From assembly GCA_001839685.1 (NCBI GenBank), contig MLAK01000631.1:24686-88685 (forward strand): a stretch of 64,000 bases of DNA, read 5' to 3'. The notes under the pieces were generated by a model. The model worked only from the letters and a program-made list of their open reading frames with translations. It was not told the DNA's origin and made no database searches. Made by a program: the position numbers and the translations under genes. Below, one piece after another: positions 20,020-30,183 of the stretch (positions within the stretch are counted from its first letter, which is position 1; the number at the start of each line of letters is the position of its first letter). This stretch comes from Tritrichomonas foetus. Its lineage: Eukaryota > Parabasalia > Tritrichomonadida > Tritrichomonadidae.

Positions 20020-22419
20020 CTTTTTCAAATTGCTAATTCAATTTTGAGATAAATTTGAAAGAGATGTTTGTGATTGGTTCTTGTTTATTCTCGATGCCAT
20101 TTTTTCTTTCAAACGAGAAAACTGACTATAGTTTATTATCTCATTCAATTTGGCTAATTAATCTAATGTTTTTTCGGTATCCATATTATTTATAGTTTAA
20201 AACAATAAATTACTATCATTTCTTCAAAATATATCCTCTAATAGTATAACGCGGTTGATAATAGCATATTTGTTTTCTGAGTATTCAATTTTCAGATACT
20301 ATTCAAATTCAATGCACTCAAAACCAATGTTGAAAGAATTCAAGATATTTTCGTCAAATTAAAAGATTGGAATTAAAATGGAATTCAACCTTATTTTGTC
20401 TAAGAGGACACATCATTAAGAAATATTTCAATTAAAGTCCATGGAGAAATGTTATTAAAAAGTTTCAGCGAAAGAAATCGCTTCAGAAAAATTTTCAATT
20501 ATGTAGTTTTGAAAAAAGGTGCTTTAGTGCTAATTATAGAAAATTGATAACATTTCTCTCAAATGTTAAACGACTCTATCAATAATGTTTTGTCACAATT
20601 GATTTTAATATTCGAAATGGCTAACCATTTTTCTTGATATTATGTGTCCATAATATGATCAATCTCTATTACACAACAAGTACTTCCTTTTCTCTGTTTA
20701 ACGTCAGTTATTTTTCGTGAAATTCAGAAACGTGAGGTCAAACAAATTGAATTGAAAATTTCATTGAAATTCATTATCATCTTCCAACTCTGATTAGTAT
20801 TTCGAAATATGGGAAGCAAACCCTCGCCGATGCTGTAATTTTGGGGTAGTTGTCAAATCAAGCCGTGGGCTTTTTCACGCTTATCCTATTTTGAGGATAA
20901 ATCTCGGACGATCTTTATTTTACGGAAACATCGTTTGGCTAGCGTAATGCAGCATTTTTATTCGCATAAATCTTCAAATTACCGAAATTAAAAGGAATGG
21001 GCAAATTTCACATGAGTCAAATATTTTTTCATAAAAGAATGATTCACTTTCGATGAAAAAAAATCTCAGAATATTTCATAAAATGGCAGAGAGGTATGGA
21101 AACTGCATTGTCAACTTCTCAATAATACTATTTTTTTCAATCACAATAAATTCGAATATTTAGAATTACCTTCTCTGTTGGTAGCAACATTATTGATATG
21201 CTCCTGTCAACAAGTAGCATATCGATGATTTTTCGGGTTTCTAGTTTGGACTGATAATTGAATGTTTAATTTGTGAGAATGATTGGCCTCATAAAATTGG
21301 CATTGGTTTTACAATCTTATTGAAAATTCAATGTTCAAACTTTTATTTCATGTCATTATCCAGAAATGATTATTATTTTGACAACATAAATTGATAGCAA
21401 TCCAAAAAGTTTGGACTTTTTAAGAATTATTCTGAGCAGTCATTATCGCAATCTCAATATAAATTGATAGAAAATGATTTCACCTATAATTGATGGCAAT
21501 CATAAAATCCATCAGATGAACAATTTGTAGAAGATATATTTAAGAATTCCGAGAATAAGAAAAAAAACATTTTTTGTAATTCGAGATTGAAAAAAGCATA
21601 CGATTGAACTAAAGAAAGTGATTTGTAAAACACTTGGAAAATCACTCCGCTATTTTAATTTAAGTGCGAATCCTAAAATTCTCTATATGAAATATCTTTC
21701 TAATTTGGGAAATAAAAAACTTATATTTTCGAACCAAAATTATTAACTTAGAAATAAAATCGAAATGAAGTCAATATAAATCAAGGGGGATATTTGGGAA
21801 AGGATATTCACATCTTTTGAATCCATGTTTCCTTGATTTTGATGTAAATAAGAATTATTTGAGAGTAGTCTTTTTTATCTTATCCCAGAATCCTTGTTAT
21901 ATTGTGCTGCTCTTTGTAGTGTGTGCTCAGTGAATATGACATGAATTATTTGAAACAAAAATAATCACAACACATTCCCTCTGCTACAACCAAACTTTTG
22001 ATCTGCCTAATGTGAGAACATAACATAATAATATCACTATAATTCCATGGCCATAAGTTTGAAGTACAGTTTTTTCATTCTTTTGATTGTTATAATGCCA
22101 AATTGTATCATTGATGATCGAACAAATGTTGAATGAGTTTCATCAGCACAAAAGTTGATTGTAGATTTCTTAGCAAATATGTAAAATGTTAACAATGAAA
22201 GCACAACTTTGAATAAAAAAAGAACAGCATTTCTCTGAATTGGCAATTTAGTGTACAATTTTCAGAGTCTTTCTTTTTACAAAGATTTTCATATTTGTAA
22301 TGATGAACTTGTTCATTATTATCTATTTTGGTTTATGGACTCATGTTTCCCAAAATAAATATGAAAGTGATAGAATTTTCAAATCTCACAAGATTTAATT
22401 TTACTAAAACGAAGGCATG
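20020..22419. other. Gene-poor spacer
   Basis: This is 2.4 kb of AT-rich DNA without a supported gene. A 73-codon frame at 22037-22258 begins with TTG and shows no motif. The one distinctive part is a GC-rich island at about 20820-20960, listed separately. Confidence 0.55.
20829..20960 (+). ncRNA. Candidate structured non-coding RNA
   Basis: A GC-rich island sits inside AT-rich spacer. Its ends pair: 20829-20837 with 20948-20956, nine pairs including two G-U. Inside are a perfect 7 bp hairpin with a 6 nt loop (20881-20900, TTATCCT and AGGATAA), a 5 bp hairpin AAGCC/GGCTT (20860-20872), and a 5 bp stem ACGAT/ATCGT (20908-20912 with 20930-20934). A run of five T follows the closing stem, as at a Pol III terminator. 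I could not match it to U1, U2, U4, U5, U6, 5S, tRNA or SRP RNA. One frame (from an ATG near 20809) is nearly open through the island, so a coding relic is the alternative. Confidence 0.35.
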
Positions 22420-22482
22420 AAGTAAAAAAACAAAGATAATAAGTAAAAAAACAAAGATAATAAGTAAAAAAACAATAGATAT
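22420..22482 (+). repeat. 21 bp direct repeat, three copies
   Basis: Two perfect copies (22420-22440, 22441-22461) and one partial copy lie just downstream of the kinase gene. The unit is A-rich, with AAGTAAAAAAACAAAGAT as its core. No function is apparent. Confidence 0.85.
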
Positions 22483-22530
22483 AAAAGAATTTGATAGACT
22501 TTATCTTTAAATATATATATAAAAGAAGAA

Positions 22531-23607
22531 TTACAAAGGAATTTCGGTCGGTTTTGTTTTTTCAGGTCTCACCTGGTTCACCAAGCTCTCCTGCCTCTTC
22601 TTCCTTTCAGTGGAAACTGCCAGCTGATGGAGGTCACCTGAGCTAATCTTTGGAAGCTTGCTTGGCTCCAAGTCTGTTCCGTATTTCGTGATGAATGGGT
22701 GCATCATTGCTTTTTCAGCTGTTATTCGCTTTGATGGGGTGAGTTGGAGCATTTGGAGGAGTAAGTCAATAGATTCCTTAAATTGAGGAGGAACATTTTC
22801 TTCAAGGTATTCCTTCAAACGGTTAGGAATCACTGTTTTATTCACGAAAAGACAATTTTTGTCGATTTCTTTAAATTCTGGCCATTCATTTAAATCAGGG
22901 GTGCCGCAAATGCTGAATATTGCCTGAGCTTGAGGTATAGCTTCATTCGATTTCACTGCACATTGAAAAAGTGGCTTCTTGGCCATCATCTCATAAATGA
23001 TGCATCCAACACTCCACATATCGACTTCGTACTTGTATCGCTTGCAGTCGAGTAGCAGCTCAGGAGCTCGATAATACAGAGTGATGACTTTTGATGTATA
23101 TCTGGTCTGATTTTCTGCGATTCGCCGAGCGAGCCCAAAGTCTCCCAATTTGATTACGTTTTCGTTTGTGATGAAAATGTTGGCTGGCTTTAAATCTCGA
23201 TGGACGATTTTGGAATCTTGGCATACTTTTATCGATAAGAGAAGCTGTTTGATAAACGAGACTATCTGAATATCGGAGAGGATGTTTTCTTGAGCAGAAT
23301 AGATGAGGCCAAATAGGTCGTATTCGCAATAATCGAACGCAAGATAAACTCGATCTTTATTTGTCGTGATAATTTCGCGCAAACCGATAATGTTGTCGTG
23401 ATGTAAAGATTTGAGGATGTTTATTTCTCGGATTGAGTTTAAAGGGAACCCTTCATTCGGCTGATGGATTTTTATTTTCTTGAGGGCGAGAATTCTTTTC
23501 GTTGTGATTTCGCGGCATTTGTATACCTTCCCGTATGTGCCTCTGCCAACTACTTCAATGATTTCGTACTTATCAGAGATTTGATTTACATGAAGAGTTT
23601 CGCACAT
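22531..23607 (-). CDS. Cyclin-dependent kinase of the transcriptional (CDK9/CDK12-like) type
   Basis: This 358-residue kinase shows the glycine loop GRGTYGKV (21-28), the ATP-binding Lys in ALKK (about 43), a cyclin-binding helix PLNSIREI (55-62) in place of PSTAIRE, HRDLKPANI, DFGLAR, and an activation loop YTSKVITLYYRAPE with the activating Thr. The loop and helix resemble CDK9/CDK12/CDK11 more than the cell-cycle CDKs. Such kinases phosphorylate the RNA polymerase II tail or splicing factors. The C-terminal 45 residues are charged, with no domain. The gene is divergent from TRM10 with 93 bp between the starts, so the two promoters must be compact. Confidence 0.92.
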   Translation of the reverse strand: MCETLHVNQISDKYEIIEVVGRGTYGKVYKCREITTKRILALKKIKIHQPNEGFPLNSIREINILKSLHHDNIIGLREIITTNKDRVYLAFDYCEYDLFGLIYSAQENILSDIQIVSFIKQLLLSIKVCQDSKIVHRDLKPANIFITNENVIKLGDFGLARRIAENQTRYTSKVITLYYRAPELLLDCKRYKYEVDMWSVGCIIYEMMAKKPLFQCAVKSNEAIPQAQAIFSICGTPDLNEWPEFKEIDKNCLFVNKTVIPNRLKEYLEENVPPQFKESIDLLLQMLQLTPSKRITAEKAMMHPFITKYGTDLEPSKLPKISSGDLHQLAVSTERKKRQESLVNQVRPEKTKPTEIPL

Positions 23608-23679
23608 TTTTCTCTCGAAATTTACCTTTCAATTGACCTTTTTGTGAATTACAATTCAACTTTTTTACTAGATATTTGG

Positions 23680-23684
23680 TCATT
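23680..23684 (+). promoter_or_regulatory. Trichomonad initiator (Inr), TCATT
   Basis: This matches TCA+1-Y-W, with the predicted start 19 nt before the TRM10 ATG at 23701. It supports that ATG over the longer frame, which overlaps the kinase gene. Confidence 0.65.
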
Positions 23685-23700
23685 GATTAAAAGTGAATAT

Positions 23701-24501
23701 ATGAGTATTGTCTTGCCTGATCAACCAATTGCTCAAGATCAGCCACAAATAACTCCACCACAAACTAAAAAATCAATCCACCACAGAGATATCGTCGTGG
23801 CTGATGGTCCAAAAATTATCATGGATATGAGTTGGGGCGGCCTGATGAACGAGCATAATCAGAAAAAAGTCATACAGCAGGCATCCTATGGCTATAGCAT
23901 CAACAAAAAGGCCAAAAAATCCATCCCCTTAATTTTCACGTCTGTCGACCAAAAATGGGAGACACTTTTAAATCGTGTGAATGCTCCAAAATGGAGTAAA
24001 GATATAGTGCACTTTGAAAAAGACTCGTTTATCGATATAATTCCAAAAGAAGATATTGTTTATCTGACAGCTGATACAGAAAATGTTTGTAAAGCTCTCG
24101 ATCCATCCAAATGCTATGTGGTTGGATGCCTGCTTGACCACAATTCAAAAAAAGGAATTACGCATGATTTTGCTGTGAAAAATAAAATCAAGATGGAGAG
24201 ATTACCTATTCCAGAATATATTCAGATGGATGGACGTCATGTCTTAACTATCAATCATGTTGTTGAGATTTTGGTGAGAGTTGCAAATGGAGAAGACTGG
24301 GGAGACGCCTTAGTGAACACAATTCCATCAAGGAAAAATCCTATCAAAATTTGTGAATATTCACAAAATTCAGGGAAAGAGGAAATAATTGATAAGTCTC
24401 ATTCTTCAAATGAAAGGAATGAAATAACCACTAAAGCACCTGAAAGAAGCGCGGTTGAACCTTCTCAAGGTATTTTTGGGTCATGGTGCAATATTTACTA
24501 A
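23701..24501 (+). CDS. TRM10: tRNA (guanine-9-N1)-methyltransferase, TRM10 family
   Basis: From the ATG at 23701 this is a 266-residue SPOUT methyltransferase. Family landmarks are DMSWGGLM, VYLTADTENV, YVVGCLLDHNSKKGITHDFA and RLPIPEYI, then the knot segment HVLTINHVVEILVRV. TRM10 methylates N1 of G9 (sometimes A9) in tRNAs using S-adenosylmethionine. The Asp in GCLLDHN corresponds to the conserved Asp of the family. The last 50 residues are a charged, low-complexity tail. The frame is open a further 79 codons upstream, but those overlap the kinase on the other strand and start at a poor site. The initiator favours the shorter form. Confidence 0.9.
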   Translation: MSIVLPDQPIAQDQPQITPPQTKKSIHHRDIVVADGPKIIMDMSWGGLMNEHNQKKVIQQASYGYSINKKAKKSIPLIFTSVDQKWETLLNRVNAPKWSKDIVHFEKDSFIDIIPKEDIVYLTADTENVCKALDPSKCYVVGCLLDHNSKKGITHDFAVKNKIKMERLPIPEYIQMDGRHVLTINHVVEILVRVANGEDWGDALVNTIPSRKNPIKICEYSQNSGKEEIIDKSHSSNERNEITTKAPERSAVEPSQGIFGSWCNIY

Positions 24502-24643
24502 AGCTTGTTTCTTCATTGATTTTTAATTCATGTTAATAAACAAAAAAATAATATCGAGATTCATAATTTTTTTTCAATGTATTTGATCAGATAATCTCTG
24601 AAAAACTGAATAGATTTTGATTCTATGTACGTTTAACGAAAAA

Positions 24644-25009
24644 ATGGAAGCGAATTTATATCATGAAACTCATGAAAAAGAAGAAGAGGAAGGACTTGAA
24701 TCAGATGGATCATTTCCATCACGAGTGAATATTCAATTTTTACCAGTTACAGATGATAACGACGAATTTTCCGATTCCAGTTCATTGGCAAGTTTTTTTA
24801 GTGACAATTATACAGTTCCAAATATCGCAGAATTAAATAACAGAGCTAATTTTGGATCGCTACCACCAGATTCAAAACTGGAAAAAATATTTCAAAGATT
24901 CACAACTCAGCTTGACTTTTTAAATAGAACTGTCAAAATGATGAACCACAGATTAAACATTATTCAATATGAGGTCAATGATATGAAGCGCCAAAATGGC
25001 ATTGAATAA
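24644..25009 (+). CDS. Small acidic protein with C-terminal coiled coil, unknown
   Basis: From the ATG at 24644 this is a 121-residue protein I do not recognise. Residues 1-60 are very acidic and Ser-rich (EKEEEEGLESDG; DDNDEFSDSSSLASFF). Residues 75-120 are predicted helical with a heptad-like pattern (KLEKIFQRFTTQLDFLNRTV onward). The composition is protein-like, and the frame fills the space between TRM10 and a convergent gene. A longer frame upstream begins with TTG, which I reject. It could be a small subunit of a larger complex, but nothing in the sequence names it. Confidence 0.55.
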   Translation: MEANLYHETHEKEEEEGLESDGSFPSRVNIQFLPVTDDNDEFSDSSSLASFFSDNYTVPNIAELNNRANFGSLPPDSKLEKIFQRFTTQLDFLNRTVKMMNHRLNIIQYEVNDMKRQNGIE

Positions 25010-25278
25010 ACATGTTTTTATTTATAAAATCATTTTTGTATTATTCTTTTGATTATTGGTGATCAGAAAGAATGCTTCATCTGTAATTCAACATGAAAAC
25101 ACACATGTATTCATAGGAAAACCATCAATGCCAACATCAAAGACATTAATCATATTATACTATTTCTTCATCTATTTTTTATCATTTTGTTTTCTCGAAT
25201 ATAGTTAAAGAATATAAAAATAGAAAAATTACAGTAAAATCGCGCTTTAAATAAACAAAATAACAATATATGTTAATT

Positions 25279-27744
25279 CTAAAATACAGATTTTGTTGGT
25301 GTGATAAAGAGTCCAATAGGAATAACGAAAACATTTTTTTCTTTGGTTTCTGTATTCATCACAATAATAGAATTATCATTAACGATGGCAAGAATTCGAA
25401 GTGTTTCATTATGCCACTGAAATTCATCATAAGGAAGGAAACCTTTTGATCGAAAGTGTTCCAAATCAATCCAACCTGTTTCTTTTTCACCTTCAATTTT
25501 CACTGTCTTTTTTGTTGGCACGTTTAATCTTCGATAGATTAATTCGAACTTGTCAGGTAATTTTTCTACGTATTTAGGTGAATCTTGATACACGACATAC
25601 AATTGATTGTTTACGCATCCACAAACATAAGCAAGTCTATTTTTAGACTTAATTACGTCAAGAGGCAACAAAGGAAAATCTCTAAAATCATCAGAATTTA
25701 TACTCAGTTCGATTATTTCCTTATGAATATTTTTTTTCTTAATTGTTGCTGCACCAGAAATCCTTGCAACAACAGAAACCTTTGAATTATCATCGAAGGG
25801 AGCTACACCCATGGAATTCTTGATCATTATTTCGGTTTCAAAGTATAAACCGTTCTGTGACGACACGCAGAATCCAAAAACTTTCTCGCCTGAATGATAA
25901 ATAACATCGCATGGTCGAATATCAGATTTTTGGCGATTATCAGGGCTGGGTTCAATAACATCAAGAAAGATAGAATTACCAGAGAGACAATAAAACTCTC
26001 GATTTAATGAATAAGGGGATCGAATGATTTCAAGTGGGTGCGCATGGTTAACTAAGCGACAATATCCACAATCCATAACGAATTCAATTGCATAGTTTAA
26101 AGAAGCACATCCAATATATTTTCCGATTCCAAATCTTGGACTTTTAATTAAACAATTTGGATGAAATGGTCCATCAGGAGCAGGCTCCACAAGAATTATT
26201 CCGCCTTTTACATTTTTTTTTTCCCACACTTTGTAACCAAGTCGTGATTCAAGTTTAAATTCACGATGTAAAGCTTGACAAGAACAATGTTTACACATTA
26301 TTACTTCTCCATCTTCGTTTTTAATCCACAAGCATTCACATCGTTCACCAATCACGCTATATTTTGTTCCATATCTGTCAACAATTAAGTCGCCAAATTT
26401 AAAGAAGCAGATTCTTTGCAAGCCATTTTCAGAACAATCAACTTCGAATTCGTCATCTTTTTTCGTAATATATGTACCAATTGATGCATCTGGACGTGAT
26501 ATTAGTTGCCATGTAAATAAAATTGTGGCAATATCAGGTAAAGGAATTACATCGATTGATCTATCAACTTGTGCATCTTTCACGCAAAGAACATCACCAG
26601 AACGTCCAATAACAATTAATGGATCATTATTCACTTTAATTACATCACCTGGGCGTAATCCAAGGGCTGATGCGCCAAGGGGATCAACAAGGATTGATCC
26701 GCGTGTCGAAGTATGCACAGTAAATGGCAATCTACGTGTTGGTAGAGATTCTATACTAATATTTGTAACAATAGGCTTATGATTATTTCCATTTTTAAAA
26801 AAGTAAATTTCATTCCAAGTTGCACGAAAATGAGTAATTCGACAAGGAAATGTAATTGGAACTTTTTTAAAGCGTGCAATTCGGCCATTCTCTGGATCAA
26901 GCCATGGAAGTTTACTTATGTAATAAACATCGCCATAAGAAGTCAACAACCAAATTAAATCACGACTGATATGTAAATGACAAAGTTGTGATTTATCTGG
27001 TGGAAAAACAGGCAAAGCTGATAAAACAGGATATGGACATGTATGTTCTTGATCAGCCCATCCATACACTATAGAACCATCCCGATAGACACAAACTATC
27101 TCATCGAGTGATGTTTCCATATGAATCATTTGTGGACCAAGAAATCCTGAAACGATATATAATCCTGCAATTCTGGATTCGATTTTTTGGCCTAAATCTC
27201 TCACCGGAAAAGTACAGTATAAAATTCCGTCGTCCAGCAAAACCAAAAATCCTGGCTCATATGTTGAGATGCATTGGACAGTCCTTTCACCTAAATAAAT
27301 TGTGTTGACAGATGATTGATTAAAAAAAGTGACTAATGTTTTTCCTGTTGATATCAAAACTCTGTGTTTTGTTACGGCAATCTTTTGTGCAATCCCTTTT
27401 TCACAAATTTGAACAAGGGTTGGTGAAAAAGTATTTCCACAAGCAAAAACACTTCCATCTGACAAAAGAATAGCAAATAATTCCGTTGTTGAAGACATTG
27501 CGACAACTTTGGCGTTTGGAACTTGCGGAGTAATCGACGTTGGTGTTGAGTATGTGCGGGGATCCATCCAAGCAACCATTCCATGAATAAGAACTTGTCC
27601 TTCTTGCGTGAGACATAATTTATATGAATCGTTTCCAGAAACATCGACGACATTTAATTCTGTCAGTTCATTGTTAATCTGCGGAACCCATGTTTTGACG
27701 TGTCCTTGCGCGGTAAAAATGTTAAATGAATAAACAGAAGTCAT
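25279..27744 (-). CDS. RCC1-like protein with a repeated C-terminal module
   Basis: This 821-residue protein has RCC1-like beta-propeller blades in residues 1-340 (GQVLIHGMVAW, LLSDGSVFACG, LLDDGILYC, YRDGSIVYGW, LTSYGDVYYI). These mark a propeller of the type used by GTPase regulators and ubiquitin ligases. The rest, about 350-821, seems to hold about six related units of roughly 80 residues, each beginning with a P/F-x-D-V/L-I motif and ending in a V/LYV strand: RPGDVIK (about 360), KFGDLIV (450), IRPCDVIY (607), LPLDVIK (692), LPYDEFQ (770), plus a weaker one near 538. I cannot name this module. There are no membrane segments. A propeller with a beta-rich scaffold suggests a protein-interaction role. 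Confidence 0.72.
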   Translation of the reverse strand: MTSVYSFNIFTAQGHVKTWVPQINNELTELNVVDVSGNDSYKLCLTQEGQVLIHGMVAWMDPRTYSTPTSITPQVPNAKVVAMSSTTELFAILLSDGSVFACGNTFSPTLVQICEKGIAQKIAVTKHRVLISTGKTLVTFFNQSSVNTIYLGERTVQCISTYEPGFLVLLDDGILYCTFPVRDLGQKIESRIAGLYIVSGFLGPQMIHMETSLDEIVCVYRDGSIVYGWADQEHTCPYPVLSALPVFPPDKSQLCHLHISRDLIWLLTSYGDVYYISKLPWLDPENGRIARFKKVPITFPCRITHFRATWNEIYFFKNGNNHKPIVTNISIESLPTRRLPFTVHTSTRGSILVDPLGASALGLRPGDVIKVNNDPLIVIGRSGDVLCVKDAQVDRSIDVIPLPDIATILFTWQLISRPDASIGTYITKKDDEFEVDCSENGLQRICFFKFGDLIVDRYGTKYSVIGERCECLWIKNEDGEVIMCKHCSCQALHREFKLESRLGYKVWEKKNVKGGIILVEPAPDGPFHPNCLIKSPRFGIGKYIGCASLNYAIEFVMDCGYCRLVNHAHPLEIIRSPYSLNREFYCLSGNSIFLDVIEPSPDNRQKSDIRPCDVIYHSGEKVFGFCVSSQNGLYFETEIMIKNSMGVAPFDDNSKVSVVARISGAATIKKKNIHKEIIELSINSDDFRDFPLLPLDVIKSKNRLAYVCGCVNNQLYVVYQDSPKYVEKLPDKFELIYRRLNVPTKKTVKIEGEKETGWIDLEHFRSKGFLPYDEFQWHNETLRILAIVNDNSIIVMNTETKEKNVFVIPIGLFITPTKSVF

Positions 27745-27762
27745 GAAATTCTTGACTTGTTA

Positions 27763-27767
27763 TATGA
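27763..27767 (-). promoter_or_regulatory. Trichomonad initiator (Inr), TCATA
   Basis: On the minus strand TCATA lies with its predicted start about 20 nt before the ATG at 27744 of the RCC1-like gene. Confidence 0.6.
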
Positions 27768-27890
27768 AATTATTTAAAATCTTCCAATGAGGTGAATTCA
27801 CTTTGACGGAAAAGTTGATCACTATTGAAAAAGATTATAATTGAATATTACAATCGATAAAGTATTGAAAAAGTTGAATATTTCGAAATC

Positions 27891-29951
27891 ATGGATTCTG
27901 CAACCTTGATTAAAAATTATCAGCAAATCGATAATAAACCAATGCCAGCAAGTGGCTTTTTTGTCAACGATGATACAGTTCAATTAAACTTCGGCTATGC
28001 AAATCATCTTCTTGGCAGAAGAGAAAGCTGCGTTTCTTACGTGAATCTTTCCTCGCAAAAATATCCACAAATTCCTTTTCACAACGATAGCGAAAAGTTA
28101 GTTGCTTATTCAGCTGATGGAAAAACAAAAGCGATTATCAGAACAACTCCCTTCAGCCCTCAAATGCCTGTTGGTACACCAAAGGTTGGCGACCCAGGAA
28201 GCGTAGTTTTCCTCGAAGTTTTCAAAGATTCAGAGCTTGTTTCAAACGAGATTTTAAATGACGAAAACGGCGATTTCCAAACTCATCCAACAATAACTCC
28301 AGGATTGGTCATTTCACCAGATTCCAGATACGTCGGATGGGTTTCGGCCACCAAAAAGCGAAATGCACGAAAATCACAACTCGGATATAAAATTAAGACT
28401 TTTGATTTCCGAGATTACGGAGAAGACATTGATGGTGTCTATGGAACTAATGTTGTCATTTTTGACACACTTACAAATAAAACACATGTTGTTGGAGCAC
28501 CTTCCAAGCACGGTGCATGCAAATTCTGTTTTGCTTCTGAAAATGTGATCGTTCTTCAAGCAATTGACTTATCATCACCAAGACTTGAGGGAATCAGATC
28601 ATATGAAAATCGACACTTCCATTTATTTGCAGCAAATATTTCTGATTTTGAAAAAATTGAATTCAAGCCTTTATTTGTTGATAAAATTTATCATCATCCA
28701 AATAGTTTCAGAATTGATGAAAAAACTGCAAGAATCTTCTGTGGGAGATTTGTTGATGACTTTGGTGGTCATAATGGTTCATGTCATTTTGCATCATTTA
28801 ATTTAAACTTGGAAAATTTAACTGCGAGTGACTATAAGGAATCAACTGAAGTTTATTCAATTGGAAGTGTGCCATTAAGACCATTTGTGAATAAAGATAC
28901 AGTAATTGTAACAATTGAAAGAAGATGTTTGATTCTTCCAGTTTCAGTCAATTTGAATTCATTCGAAGTAACTGATTTAATTAAAAATGAATTAAACAAT
29001 TCTTCCATTTTTGTTGATGACCAACGAAATGGTAAATATTTGATTAGAATTTCCACAACAATTGAAACACCTCGTTTTGCAATTCTTTCTACGGACGGTT
29101 CAATTGAAAACTTGAGTGAATCCACAAAATTCAATGAATTGGAAACAACTATTATTAAAAATGAGAACTATAATGATGCAATTCTGATTCTTGCTCCAGG
29201 AGAAGTGAAGCGCTTCATTGTTTCACCACATGGTGGACCACATGGAATGTTTTCTACTTATTTCAATAGAAATTACACTTTTCTTGCTTTGTGTGGATAC
29301 TCAATTGCAATGATTAACTTTAGAGGTTCAACTGGATACCCGATCGATGTTCAACGTTCACTTCCTGGAAATTGTGGTAAAAATGATGTTAGTGATGTTG
29401 TTGAAATTATCAACCAAGTTAAAGCAAAATATAATGTTGAAAAACTTGGTATATATGGCTATTCACATGGTGGATTCCTTGCTACACATATGGCTGGACA
29501 ACATCCAGAACTCCTTGATTTCTCTGTAGCTGGAGGTCCAGTAACTAATCTTGTTGCTTCATATTATACATGTGATATTCCTGATTGGGCTTTATATGAA
29601 AGTGGTGTAAGAAAAGACTGTAACGGTGAATATGAAATGGATGAAGATGCTTTCCATAAAATGTGGGAAGCAAGCTCTGTGCGTTTTGCAAAAAATGCCA
29701 AAGTTCCTGTTTTGTTGGCACATGGAAAAATTGACAGGCGTGTAGACATGACACAATCAGTAGATTACTACTTGGCAATGAAGAGAAACGGAAATCCAGT
29801 TAAAATGATAATTTATGAAATGAATGGACACTCAATGAAGTTGACTAGTTGTTATGATGATCTTATGGCGAATATTGTAGAATTTGCAAATGATCCAATT
29901 AAATACATAAATAAAGATGATGATGAATTGTATGCAGAAAATGAAAAATAA
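27891..29951 (+). CDS. S9-family serine peptidase (acylaminoacyl-peptidase/prolyl oligopeptidase type)
   Basis: This 686-residue protein has an N-terminal propeller-like region (1-420) and a C-terminal alpha/beta hydrolase. The nucleophile elbow is YGYSHGGF (Ser near 528). FIVSPHGGPHG supplies the oxyanion HGGP. The acid is in GKIDRRV (about 615) and the catalytic His in MNGHSM (about 646). This is the prolyl oligopeptidase S9 layout, and it is closest to acylaminoacyl-peptidases (S9C), which remove N-acylated residues from peptides. There is no signal peptide or membrane segment, so the enzyme is probably cytosolic. The start lies 146 bp from the divergent RCC1-like gene. Confidence 0.9.
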   Translation: MDSATLIKNYQQIDNKPMPASGFFVNDDTVQLNFGYANHLLGRRESCVSYVNLSSQKYPQIPFHNDSEKLVAYSADGKTKAIIRTTPFSPQMPVGTPKVGDPGSVVFLEVFKDSELVSNEILNDENGDFQTHPTITPGLVISPDSRYVGWVSATKKRNARKSQLGYKIKTFDFRDYGEDIDGVYGTNVVIFDTLTNKTHVVGAPSKHGACKFCFASENVIVLQAIDLSSPRLEGIRSYENRHFHLFAANISDFEKIEFKPLFVDKIYHHPNSFRIDEKTARIFCGRFVDDFGGHNGSCHFASFNLNLENLTASDYKESTEVYSIGSVPLRPFVNKDTVIVTIERRCLILPVSVNLNSFEVTDLIKNELNNSSIFVDDQRNGKYLIRISTTIETPRFAILSTDGSIENLSESTKFNELETTIIKNENYNDAILILAPGEVKRFIVSPHGGPHGMFSTYFNRNYTFLALCGYSIAMINFRGSTGYPIDVQRSLPGNCGKNDVSDVVEIINQVKAKYNVEKLGIYGYSHGGFLATHMAGQHPELLDFSVAGGPVTNLVASYYTCDIPDWALYESGVRKDCNGEYEMDEDAFHKMWEASSVRFAKNAKVPVLLAHGKIDRRVDMTQSVDYYLAMKRNGNPVKMIIYEMNGHSMKLTSCYDDLMANIVEFANDPIKYINKDDDELYAENEK

Positions 29952-30183
29952 CAACTGAAATAAAATAAAAACTTTAAACTTTTTTTGTTTTTTAATAACA
30001 ACATTTTCAAATCAGAAATAGTACATTGATAGTGATTCGATTAATGAAATATGTTTTGATTCAAATAGGGACGACTGAAAATGATCATATGATATTTTTG
30101 AGTGTTTATTTGGTCAATGAAAGGAGCCAATTTAGAAATTTAAACGTTCACCTAAAACCGGAATTAAACGTTCTCCAATCCTC

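Noticed and set aside
20829..20960. tRNA, 5S rRNA or spliceosomal RNA in the GC-rich island
   Set aside because: There is no B box, no 5S core and no snRNA signature. Only the fold and the T-run remain, so it is kept as an unnamed candidate.
22037..22258. 73-codon minus-strand frame
   Set aside because: It starts with TTG, and I see no conserved motif.
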